Source: Ophioceras dolichostomum
Taxonomy: Eukaryota > Ascomycota > Sordariomycetes > Magnaporthales > Ophioceraceae
NCBI GenBank assembly: GCA_003049485.1
Contig: PYST01000072.1
Span: forward strand, 40,648 to 104,647
Direction: 5' to 3'
DNA: 64,000 bases
Shown: positions 22,204 through 33,090 of the stretch, one piece after another
Layout of the letters: every line of letters begins with the position of its first letter
How positions within the stretch are numbered: the first letter of the stretch is position 1
Position numbers and translations under genes: made by a program
The notes under the pieces: generated by a model
Seen by the model: only the letters and a program-made list of their open reading frames with translations
Told to the model about the DNA's origin: nothing
The model's database searches: none

Positions 22204-23421
22204 ATGGGAAATACCACCAGCGCGGTCCTGGACAACATTGTCCAGGGCTCCAACTGTCCGTCTCGCCACTCTCTCCTCGTGCCCCTTGGTTGAGGCCGCC
22301 AGCCATTGTTGCGCTGCTGTTGCGCTGCTGTTGTGTGGATGCTGCGTGAAGGTCTCTCGGCAATACTGACCAGTGGCGGCGGGGCTGTTCGCGTGTCACA
22401 GTTGATCGAGAGGAAGTCGACAGGCTGAAGAAGAGGTTCATGAAGCTTGACAAGGTGCGTGATTACTGCGTTGTCTCGGTGCTCCCGTGCCGTGGCGAGT
22501 ATTGGAGTGCGCTCAAGCAGAAAGACTGACGAGACGAATGATTCACGCGCATTTAGGATAACTCCGGCACCATAGAGCGCGACGAGTTCCTTAGCCTACC
22601 GCAGATCTCGTCGAACCCGTTAGCAACAAGGTAGGTTGAGATACCAGCCCGGCCGTTGTTTTCTTTCGTCTCGAAATGCCATACTGTAGCTTCCACACAG
22701 CCCCTTATCGGGAAGAAGGATGACAATCGCCAATCCCAACCGCCATAGACACCAAGATTTTTCGTCTTTGGGGCAACGAGAGTCGGAATGGGAGTCGGTG
22801 CGGCAGTAGCAGCCGAACTCCCTGTCGAGACAGATGAAAGATGGAGAGGGAATCGGAAGAACAAAAGCCGTTGAGAGAATGAAACTCTGACTCGGCTTGC
22901 TGGAAAAAAACACAACAGGATGATCGCCATCTTCGACGAGGACGGCGGCGGCGACGTCGACTTCCAGGAGTTCGTCTCGGGCCTGTCCGCCTTCTCGAGC
23001 AAGGGCAACAAGGAGCAGAAGCTCCGTTTCGCCTTCAAGGTGTACGACATCGACCGCGACGGCTACATCAGCAACGGCGAGCTCTTCATCGTGCTCAAGA
23101 TGATGGTCGGGTCCAACCTCAAGGACCAGCAGCTGCAGCAGATCGTGGACAAGACCATCATGGAGGCCGACCTAGACAAGGACGGCAAGATCAGCTTCGA
23201 GGAGTTCACCAAGATGGTGGAGAACACGGATGTCAGCATAAACATGACGCTAGGTCAGTTATATATATATATCTCTCTTTCTCCTTCTTCTTTCTCGACG
23301 GTGTCTTTCCTCTTTCTTTATTCCGTTTCCAACTGCAACTTTTACTCGATATAGTAGATAGTGGTGGCCCATTTTGCTAACTTAAGCGTATGCTTGGACG
23401 ACCTACACAGACCAGTTCTGA
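22204..23421 (+). CDS. CNB1: calcineurin regulatory subunit B
   Basis: Ca2+-binding regulatory subunit of the calcineurin phosphatase (PP2B), acting in calcium, stress and hyphal-growth signalling. Inferred exons are 22204-22255, 22402-22454, 22557-22630, 22919-23253 and 23411-23421, giving 174 residues, the standard length. Four EF-hands are visible, with loops starting DKDNSGTIE, DEDGGGDVD, DIDRDGYIS and DLDKDGKIS. The N-terminus MGNTTS fits N-myristoylation. The final exon is only 11 nt and encodes the end of LDQF plus the stop. Intron 3 is unusually long for this gene (288 nt), and the first donor is GTCCGT. An open frame covers only exon 4, so exons 1-3 and 5 would be missed without splicing. 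Every join keeps phase and yields the expected family sequence. Confidence 0.95.
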
Positions 23422-24357
23422 AGTGGTTTTCAAGACGAAATCATAGGAGTGTTGCTACTAGCTGTTTCTCTCCTGGCCAGATACCCCCCAAATGGCATGG
23501 CATTGGGATTGGAAAGTCTCGACCACAGAAAAGCAATTACAAAAGAATGGAAGACGAGCTTATGGGTTGCTTTCGCACAACTGCTGCTTGCTGCTACTGC
23601 CTGTTCTCTTCCTCGCGGAAAAAAAATACCCCTTACTACTAAAACCATCATGAAGTCCTACGATGATCGCATTTGTTTCTCTGTCCTCCTGTTCTGCATG
23701 TTTCTTTGCTTTCGAGTGAGTTGAGTTGAGTTGATATGTCTTAACGGTAGTGGTGAAACTCGCCTCTTGTTTATTCGGCATTTAGAGTTCAGGATCGGGC
23801 ATATGAGAGAGAGGGCATTTGGTAAAATGCATGGCGTTGAAGATGTCGAGCGATTTTCTCATTTACAAAAAAAAGACGAATATAGCTCAGCCAGACGTCT
23901 GTATTCTTCACTTCTCCCTTCCCTATTTCCGCTACCTCCTATCTCTTTCCACTCCTTTGACTTCCTGGCGTATGTGGTCTTTCTAGAAATTCGGTACAGT
24001 TCTTCCCCCGCTGATCGAGACCTACCGTGGATGCCCTGTATACCTTCAGTGCGGACGGGTTCCTCTCGGTGGATACGAGGATGGGAGCAAATGTGAAAGT
24101 GAACTTGGGTTCCTGCATTGCTGGCATCTCAGGTGAAAGCCTAATAGCTGACGAAAAGAATCTGCGCCAAAGTTACGAACTCGTGTTAGGACAATAGGCA
24201 TGTACAGGCAACTTGGTCGGTTGAAAGGTACCCAGGTAGGTTGTTGTTCGTCAGGGCTTCTAGACATCGGATTGCGGCCTCCTGATGGATCTTCCTTGTT
24301 TTGCCTTTGGTCTTCTTAATCTTCTTGTTCTTTCCAAGCCCGTCTTGAATACTCCAG

Positions 24358-24660
24358 GTACACCTACCTAGGTACGTACCTTATGTACGTATATACTCCT
24401 TAAAATGCGCCCAGCCTCGCCATCACTATCGTTAATGATCTTTCACCCTTGAGAGACATATTTTGGTCACCGACTGGCGCTGGCATGGAACCTGAAGGTA
24501 TCTATGCCGGTATGGAATGCTCCACAGCCCTATAGCGACGTTGTTATCACCATACCGCCATCAATCATCAATCACCAACATGCCATATAGCAGCTAGGTA
24601 CCTACCTAGGCATTTCGCACCAAAGCGTACTAAGGTAGATACCTAGTACCTGCAACACAC
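24358..24660. repeat. cluster of CCTACCTAGGTA-type words
   Basis: Words such as TACCTACCTAGG and the palindrome CTAGGTACCTAG recur here within AT-richer sequence. Related words occur at 5696, 24958, 31668, 40238-40275 and 51768. I cannot tell whether this is a dispersed repeat or a compositional habit of the genome. Confidence 0.5.
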
Positions 24661-24711
24661 CTCCTCAGAGATTGGCTTCCTCTCTGTCCGGCTGGCCGGA
24701 GGGTACAAGTG

Positions 24712-24737
24712 AGCCAGCCAGCCAGCCAGCCAGCCAC
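24712..24737 (+). repeat. AGCC tetranucleotide microsatellite
   Basis: About six perfect AGCC units in non-coding sequence. Confidence 0.9.
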
Positions 24738-27700
24738 TCGGGAAGATGCATCGATGGGGCGGGGCTGCGCCCGTCGATCTGCCGCCTTACTGTGTACTGC
24801 GGCTCTCTCCCGTCCGCCCTGGCTCGATCGGGCATCCTCTGTGTAACCGTGCCTCCGCGCCCCGGCGCAGTATGAATGGTGAGATATCGATCAGAGATGG
24901 AAATCGGGTCGGGCCTTTCCCACCTCCCACCTCAGCTACCGCTCTCTACGACCTGGTATGTAGGTAGGTGGCCTGGGGTGGATATGCATATGAAAGTCAC
25001 TCCGGGCGTTCGATGAGGGTGTGTACCAAGCTTGTACCTGTACCCTGACCACCGTTGTCAGTGGTACCTACGTACTTTTCGAGGAGTTCCCCTTGGCTGA
25101 AAGTCTTTGTGACAGGGCGCTATCTATCTCGCGCCCGAGGCTTTCTTTCCTACCGGTCGGTTTTTCTTAGAAACCCCCTTGTGAGTCCTTGGAAACCGGG
25201 TTGCGGCTCACTTTTGGGTTGGTGGCCCGAGGTAGCCGGGCAGCGTGTTTTTTGCAACCCGGTGAAGGACGAGGATGGGGCGGTTCCACGAGACGCGGGT
25301 GAGGAGGACAAATCAAGATTGACCCCCCTGTGGCGTGCTTCTTATTCTTCTTTCTGATTGGGAATGGACTGCGTGCGAAGGCTGGAAATGATTTCAAGGG
25401 ATGTGAATATATCGGATGGATGGATGAGGGGATTCAGTGACGAAGACGGAAAGAATGGGGTGTTGAAATTCCATTGGCAACCAGTGCAATACGAGCAAAG
25501 TTGGCTGTGTGCGTGTGCGTCTTGGCGGGTGATATTGGCCAGCCTCAGACTAACCAAAGCCAGCCGCAGAGTATGACATATGGACGACCGTGTGATAGGT
25601 TTGTATTTGTTGATAGGTCGTTTCCGTCTTCTGGTTTCCGCCAAGACTGGAATCTTGGTCTTGGTGGGGGTGTGGGCGTGGGCGTAGGCTTGAAGTTTTC
25701 CTCGTCGGCCTTGCTGATGTCTCGGTGACGAAGTCAGGCAATGGATGGATGTACCGATACATTCATCCTTCTCGGCCAAGATGAAGGGAGAGGCAGGTAA
25801 GGAGGTATTGGGCAGCAGTCGACGGGCGCTCCGAGCTGGCGAACTGCGCCAACACAACCGGGACACCGAAAAAGTCGGCCGGGATTGGGCGCGTGGAGGA
25901 GGAGCAATGCGATCAGTCACGAAAGGTATTGGGTGTGCGAAGACATGGCGAGAGCCCGATGCTGATCGTACCGGTGTGAGGCGACGAAAGGAATGTCGAT
26001 CCTTTGTTATCATGTTACATTGCCAGAGGTTTGAAGAGAGGATATGTTGCTGCTGCTGCACGTACTACATAGTAGGCATGCCTCGGCCTCCAGCTGTGCA
26101 AACCGGATCTCGGTTCCTAGAAAGCGATAGTGCTTTACCCCCTTTCAGATCATTTCCCAAATTCCAGCTCCCAGCAAAGCTGGATGGAGTGTGACAGGTC
26201 ATAATTTCAGGACAGGGGCCATAATCAGGCGAAAAGAGCTGAAGAAAGAGGAGACAGTGAACCCACCAAGAGAAAATCCCATGCAATGCCTTACTTTTCC
26301 TACTCGGCGTCTGCTGCTGCGGGTACCATGCCATCATCCTTACATCAATGTTAAAAATCCAAAATCCTTCCCAGGGAGCTGTTGTGTCATCTCGGCGCCG
26401 TAGGAAGGGCGTGGGGGTGGGGGAATCACCCGGTCCTTTGGGGACAGAATTTTATATTGACCGAGATGTAACAGAAGGAAGAAGGGGGGAAGGAAGGGGT
26501 TTCGGTATCGTCGGTCAGTCCGAGCGAGGGCGGGAGGGAGGGAGGAGTACATGAGGAGAAACGCAAAGTGCCCGCTTGCTTTGTTTTGAGATCTGTGGTT
26601 GCATCACAGGAAGAAAAAAGGGGGAGGAGGTGGGAGGACGAAGATGAGGCCGCACAGCACGTCCGGTCCCAGAGGACTGGATAAAACCCCCCCGGCGAGC
26701 AGGCGAGCGGCCGCGGATCCGCAAATTCCATATCCAGCCAGCCAGTCAGTTCATCAGTCTGCTGCCACTTTGTTGGAGGTCCGAGGGTGGGTACCCAAAA
26801 AAAAATGGAGGCGTCGCGTTTCCGTCTTGCTGTCGATTATCTTTGTTTCCGTGTGTGCGGTTTTCGCCCGGATATCCGCCAGTACGGGGGATTCCCGCCA
26901 GCTTGGGTCGCACATGCGGCCAATATTGCGACTCTCTGGGGTTACTCAGCCGTAAGGCGGCTTGCAACTGGCTGCCTGCTGGGTTGCGTATGTGTTGCTG
27001 CAGCGAGATGTGACGAGATGCTTGGATCTGGGGCTTCTCGCTAAAAGATGTGATGCAGCAGGCAGTGTGTTGGTTGGCTTTCTTTTTTCAGCCTCATCCT
27101 AGCAGGGGTGTCGACGACCGACGAACTGATTTCAGCTTCTCCGGGATGATTCGTCATCATAAATCAAAAGGACTTGCGAAGACAGACGTGGATCCTCAGG
27201 AAGCAAAAAGCCCCTGTCCAGCTGATGATGGTGGGAGATTAAGCACAACAATCCCCCAGCAAGGCCAAGATGCCCACAATCTGTGAAGCCAATCCGGCAC
27301 ACTGGTACGGCCTATCCTTGCATGTTTCTCGCTTGAATGGGGGACTAGTGGGAGATCTTTTCGTGCCACTATCGAGAAGTTGCCACAGTACTCCGTCCAC
27401 AGGCGGAAGCAGCTTAGCTGGCAGGCTGGGTGCAGGTCTCTGATACGGCAGCTTCCGGGATTGTTTGAGCTGCAGGTTCAGCTGCAAGTCGAGCTTCAAG
27501 CCGAGCTGCAAGCTCTGAGACATGGTGTGGTCGATCTGGAGAGCTCATTCGCACTTACGAACCTAACAGCAGAGGTAATTGTGAACACCCTCCTTCCAGG
27601 CTTCGTCTTGTTTTGTGGGGGTGTCTGGCTCCAAAGCGCCCATGTTAGGATTGGTCGTCTGATATTGATTTTCTTTTGGGTTTTTACGTTCTCGTGATCT

Positions 27701-29331
27701 CCTGCCTTCTCTTGCTTCTTTTTGTTCGATGTCGTCTCAATTGGTGCCCGACTAAATCCAGGGGTTGTGATAGTTATGGTGATGGGAGTGGAGGTGGAGA
27801 CTGGGATTGAGAGCCTGCCAAGTTTAGGTCACCAGGCGGTGCAGATCCCTTCTCCTTCACACCTCCTTGTGCGCAAGGTGGCCGCCCGGTTTGATGCGCA
27901 AGGTACTCTCATCGTCGCCCTGCCCTTCCGCTCGGCCGGTTGGGCAGAAATGAATGGATTCCAAAATCTTGCGATTGAGTCATGATGCCACCCTATGGGC
28001 GGCAGCCTATTTTTTTCCTTTTTTTTTTTTCCCTTGTTTTTTAGTTTGAGTGTGTTGCTTTTTAGGAGCAGGGTTGAAGATGGGTGCCACACGCGAGCTT
28101 TGTTCTGATTAGTCGGGCGTATGTGCGCCCGTGCCGTCTTCCGACGCTCGAGCGACGACGACGGCGAGAGAAAAGCAAAGTTTCATGATGTTCTGTGCAT
28201 CTCGACGCAGGACGGCTATCTCGGGACGTGGTTGACGTCTTCTAAGTATGCACATTTGCATCCATTGCACGAACATAATTCCAAGTCTATCTAAACGGGC
28301 TACAAGAGAGAGCCTGTGGCTACGTACATACCCTACCGTGTGTACATGCCTCCGCTAGGAAGGGCTAAAGAGAATATATACCTGATATCTTCGTACAAAA
28401 GAAAGTAAAATAAAAAGAAAACAATAATCGAGAAAAGCATCGAGGTAGTAGGAAATGTGCCATCCTTCGTCCTTTCTCTCGTGACACCCACCCCAGCCAG
28501 CCCCCTTTTCACCCCCGTGAGGGGGCATTGCCCAACATTGTCTATGCGTGCGCGCTTTTGAAAAGGAAGAGAGACAAAAAAGAAGAAAGGAAAAGAAGAA
28601 AAAGGGAAAAGGAGAGATCAAAAAAATCAAATTTCCCACTTCTCCCTTGTCCGGAAGGCCTGCTTTCCGCCGGCTGTCCCCCTGTCCACCCAATTTTCGG
28701 TTCTGTTTTTGTTGCCGTCGCCAGTCATCCTTCGCTGTTCTGCTTTGCTTTTTTTCCGCCACCTGTGCCAGCCCAGATAGATAGATACTCAACGCCCGAG
28801 GCCCAAATAGCCTTGGCTTATCACTTTTTGTTGCTGCTGTTGGTGGTGTTGCGAAGTACGCCACCCGCCATCGCCGGTCGTCACCCTCCTTTTCTTCTTC
28901 TATCTTCCCTCATCTTTCCTCTAGGATGGATATCAAACGAGGAAAAGATGGGCGTTTGGGGGGTCCGTCGGCCCTTCGTCTCTCACTCGCCGGGCGTAAT
29001 CGGCGGCTTTGTACAACGAGGTTGTGAAATACCCCAAACGTAGTGATGAGGGAGTATCGAAACAAACAGAAAAAGGGAAGACGCTAACAAAGGAGAAAGA
29101 GAGAGAGGAGAGAGAGGAGAGAAATGACCTGTGATACATGCATGCAAATGTGGAGGCGTAGATGAACATCGTCAAGAATTGGCATGCAAAACGTATGTGC
29201 CCCAAAATCATCAGAGAGGTCCGCCCGACACCCTGCCACCGATGATGCACCCGGAATGAGCCCCCCCTGGCCAACTCCCGGCGATAGTTGCCACCATTCT
29301 CGAAACTCCAAGTTGCCCTTCCGGAGGTTAT

Positions 29332-29358
29332 TTGTTGTTGTTGTTGTTGTTGTTGTTG
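29332..29358 (+). repeat. TTG trinucleotide microsatellite
   Basis: Nine TTG units just beyond the 3' end of the Gln-rich gene, outside its coding exons. Confidence 0.9.
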
Positions 29359-29468
29359 CAGAGACGGGGAAAATAAAACCGAAAAAAAGACATAATGGGC
29401 ATGAAGGAAGAAAGGAAATTTTTCTTGGGGTTGCTAGACTAACGAAGCAGGTGGCTGCCCCTTAAGTC

Positions 29469-31024
29469 TCATTTTTGGCGTGAGCTCGATGAACTGCCAG
29501 TGACCGCGGGGGCATCCTCGCTGTCTGGGCTGTAGAGGTCGGAGCACTCGGTGAGTACTGAGTGTTGGTAGAATTAGCGTAAGTGTTCGTCGTTTTGTCA
29601 AGAGAAGCAAGCAGCTAGCAAGCAGCAAGCTTGGAGAACACCACTACTAGGGAAAATACGTACTGGCAACGATCCGCTCCTCCCATACGCCGTACTGGTA
29701 ATCCACCAGCCCGTGGCGCTCGATCTGATCGCACAGCCTCACGAGCTCCCTGCCCATCTTCTCGAGGCCGTCCTTCGAGATGACGCTCTGGGAACGCTGC
29801 AGCTGCTGGCCGGTGATCATCAGGTCCTTTTGCTTCTGTAGCAGGGATAGCCAGGCGTTGTTGAAGTCGTTCCAGAGCTTTATCCTGTCGCGGTGGAGGT
29901 TCTGGTCGTCGGATGTCAAGCCTGTATATGTTGGTGTGTGTAATAGAGGCGCAGATGTGGTCAGTTTTTGTTTGTTTGTCTGAGAGCGAACCGCCTTCCG
30001 AAGTTTACGCCTGCTGGTGTCTTTTCATGGTCTTTTCCTGGTACTCACCAAGGTCCGTAACATGCGACAAGAGCCAGTCAGACACGCTAAGTAGCGATTC
30101 TCCCGCGCTCTCGAGCACACCGTTGCTCACGTTCTGGAATACCTCCTTGAGCGCGTTTTGGTAAGTGGCATACGCCTCGTTCAGGTCGCCGGGTCCTGGT
30201 GGGAAATCTTGGTCGTCGAGGCCGCCTACTTCCTGCGCCGCCGCCGCCGCCGCCGCCGTCGCCGAACCGCCGCCGCCGCCCGCCGTTTGGCCCGCGAGAC
30301 CTCCCATGGCGGCCGACATGCTGCCCGAGTAGCCAAGTAGCGCAGACCTGTCGGCGGGACTCTGGTAGACGCCCGAGGAGGTGCTGGACGACGGGGCCTG
30401 GGGCTGGAGGGAGGTGGTGGCCGAGCTCCCCGCGTCGGCGCTCTGGAAGTACGGCGTGGCGCTCGCCACGTCAGCGGCCATCATCTGCAGGGCGGATGCG
30501 GGCTGCCGTTGGAAGGATTGCTGACTCGCGTCGTAGACGGACGGGTTCTGCGAGCCGGCGGCCGGCTGCACGTTGTACATCATGTTGGCGGCCTGGTTGT
30601 AGGGGGTGAAGCCCTGGGTTGCTGCAGCCTGGCGGCCGTCCTGGCTGTAGTCGCCGGCCGTCTGGTGGTACGAGGACATGGACGGCTGCGACATGGCCGC
30701 CGCCGCCGCCGCCGGGAACGTGCCGCCGGTGGAGCCCGGGTAGTATCCGCCGTAGCTGGCCGAGCCGCCCAGGCTCCCAGCAGCGGCTGCAGTTGTGCTG
30801 GCGGGGGTTGTGCGATACCTGCTGTCGGTCGAGGCGACCGTGGCGTATCGCCGCCCTTGTTGTGCGGCCGCGGCGTCTTGTATCGACTGCTGTTGCTGTT
30901 GTGAGGGGTGTGGTTGTTGTTGTTGTTGCTGTTGCTGTTGCTGTTGCTGCTGCGCGTATCTCGAGGTCGAGGTCGGATGGACAGGCTGTTCATTGCGCCC
31001 TCTACGGAGACTATTTTCATCCAT
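29469..31024 (-). CDS. Gln-rich protein with conserved-looking helical C-terminal region, unknown
   Basis: I do not recognise the family. Inferred exons on the minus strand are 31024-30049, 29921-29664 and 29557-29469 (440 residues). The first 300 residues are low complexity: a poly-Gln block, Ala runs, and Tyr/Gln/Ser-rich prion-like sequence. The last 140 look folded and mostly helical (DLNEAYATYQNALKEVFQ, SDWLLSHVTDLGL, RIKLWNDFNNAWLSLLQKQ, GLVDYQYGVWEERIVAILTEC) and span all three exons. Joins keep frame: CTTG/GC gives Leu-Gly, and CCA/TA gives Ala-Ile. The start at ATG 31024 is the first ATG; upstream in-frame sequence has none. This architecture fits a transcription cofactor or RNP-type protein, which is only a guess. 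A 10.5 kb gene-poor region lies upstream of it. Confidence 0.8.
30912..30953 (-). repeat. coding CAG/CAA repeat (poly-Gln)
   Basis: Fourteen or so consecutive CAG/CAA codons on the minus strand, inside exon 1 of the Gln-rich gene. The codon mixture suggests it is partly stabilised against slippage. Confidence 0.85.
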
Positions 31025-32163
31025 GCCCCTCCTCTCGTGGAGCGATGATTTCGACGGCGGCTGCTGCTGCTGCTTCTCACACGGTGAGGAGCTGCTCTTG
31101 CGGCGGTGCGCCGCCGGCAACGGGCCTTGCGCGGGAGAGAGAAGGACGGCCAGCTTGAGCCGGGGTCCTTGTTTCTTCGATTTTTGGTCGCTCGACCGAT
31201 GGGGGCCGTCTCGAGCTTCGAGGAGTGGCTCGCTTGGGTTTTGAGCAAACGTGCTGTCGCTTCGTCGTATTTCGCCAAAGGCAGCGATCTTTTCCTTCGC
31301 GTTTTCCCCTCGTGTGAGCCCCTATCTTGTTCGTGTAAAAGGTGCAACGGGGCCCCAGTACCAAAAACGCAGGCGATAACGAGCAGCACTACACTCTGGG
31401 GGATTCGAAAGCCCTCAGCTTTGGAAGTTAGGAGCTGGGTAGGGAAGAGAAACGCGTTCTGGTCCCGTCTGTTGATGTAATTCGCGCCGTTGCAGAGGAA
31501 GTAGGGGTTCAGTCGTTTGCTAATAATGCCTCGTTCGTAGTTTGCTGAGTGAGCGCTGCGCTGCGGCTGCAGGAGGATCAAGGGGCCAATCCGAAAAAGG
31601 TGGTGGAGAGAGGCGCAAAAGCCGTTTCTTCAAACGTTGGCAGCACGGGGTAGCGGCAGGGAGGTAGCAGGTAGGTAGGTAGCAGCGAGCAAGGAAGATG
31701 ATGTGCACGACGTGGTGGGCAGGTGAGCACGGGAGCAAGTGAGCAAGCGAAGAGTCCCAGTGCTCGACAGGGAAGAAGCTGGTTGGGGGAGAGTCGACTT
31801 GGTGGTCTGCTCTTGTATCCTGCCCAACGAGCACTTGGCTTCCCTGTCTTAACTGCCGCCCTGGAGCTTCCCTTCCGTCGTTCGATCGATGCCCGGGCTC
31901 GGCGACGTCGCTCAGGAGGTGAGATCAGAGGAGGGGGGGAAGAGAGCAGATGGAAAGATGGAAGAGGGATGAAGAGCGGGGAGGCGAGAGTTTCCCAGGC
32001 CCGCGCTAGTGAATTATGCTGATGTGCCGGCGGGTAGAACTCGCTTGAACGGCTTGACTGGCTTGACCAGGCGGTGACTTGGCAGCAGGGAAGGGGTGAA
32101 AGGAGTGAAGGAAGTGCGTAGTGCGTAGGTCAGTGCGACCGCGTTCGACCGTCCGTGTTGGCC

Positions 32164-32199
32164 ACGAGGCGCTAGGCACGAGGCGCTAGGCACGAGGCA
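32164..32199. repeat. short tandem repeat, unit about 15 bp
   Basis: About two and a half copies of a unit containing CACGAGGCGCTAGG. Confidence 0.8.
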
Positions 32200-33063
32200 G
32201 GTCGTCGTCGGTGCGTTCGCGAGAGGCTCTAGCTCACCTTGTCCTAGCCGTCGTCGTCGCCGTCGTGTCGAGCGCGTGCCGCTCGCTCGCTGTTGTTGGT
32301 GACACAGCGACTGCCAACACCAGCAGGTCGGCAGAACAGGGCCAGAACAGGGCGGGCGGCAAGGATCAACCTCCGCGTGCGTCGTTGGGCAGCAGCAGGG
32401 GAGGGCGGACGGACAGACGAGTCGGGCGGAAAAGCAGGTGCCGCTAGTGCTTGAAGTAGTGACTATGTAGTTATACTTTTCAGGTTCAGGCCCTTTCAGA
32501 CAACGACAAGCAGGCGACTCGCGCAGCGGCCGGCCAGGGCAGCAACGGCCAAATTAGTGGGTTGCGATGTTGCGTTGTCAGACCGTGGTCGCCTTCCTGA
32601 ACTTGGTTTATCCTTGTGTGGGGTACAGCGGTTTCCCAGCATGACAGGAGGCCAGGATGGACACGCTTTCGACCGAGGCGACGAGGCTCTTCCGGAGAGA
32701 TTCTACTTCTTCCGATTCGCCTCCCCAGGCCTTCAGCCCCGTTCAACTTTCCCCCGATGCAAGTGCGATCAGGCTACCACAGGCACACGGTCGCAACCGG
32801 TGGTAACACTGCTGGGATGTGGCCTTTTTTGAGTTCTTGGGGGTCCTGAAGAGGGGTTTTGGGGGGTCTTTGGGGGGAAAGGCGAGGCGCTAAATCAGGA
32901 CGACCGGTGAGCATCGACCGCGTATACCAGGTGAGAAGGATCTGCTGGAAGGTTGTAGTAGAAGAGGGCCCGGAGAAGCAAACGGGAGATCCAGTCTGCA
33001 GCGCGGGCCCCCAGACCGGAGCTTTATACAAGGGGAGTCTCTCTCCTTTGACCGGGAGCTTGG

Positions 33064-33090
33064 GGCTGGCTGGCTGGCTGGCTGGCTGGC
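33064..33090 (+). repeat. GGCT tetranucleotide microsatellite
   Basis: About six GGCT units in non-coding DNA. Confidence 0.9.

Larger units (their letters stand above)
23422..29468. other. 6 kb gene-poor region
   Basis: No protein family or convincing exon series is seen. 24358-24660 is rich in TACCTACCTAGG-type words. 24712-24737 is an AGCC repeat, and 28555-28645 and 29085-29130 are purine tracts. 27465-27515 has repeated AGCTGCA words that translate to a short Leu/Gln heptad-like stretch (QLQVELQAELQAL), which I do not call as a gene. 28100-28500 may hold the 3' UTR of the Gln-rich gene. Confidence 0.5.

Noticed and set aside
24712..24737. AGCC and other short repeats as CRISPR-like structure
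   Set aside because: Perfect microsatellites without spacers, in a eukaryotic genome.
27380..27697. 105-residue frame with a Leu/Gln heptad-like stretch
   Set aside because: The pattern comes from a short AGCTGCA repeat; the rest lacks coding character and there are no convincing splice partners.
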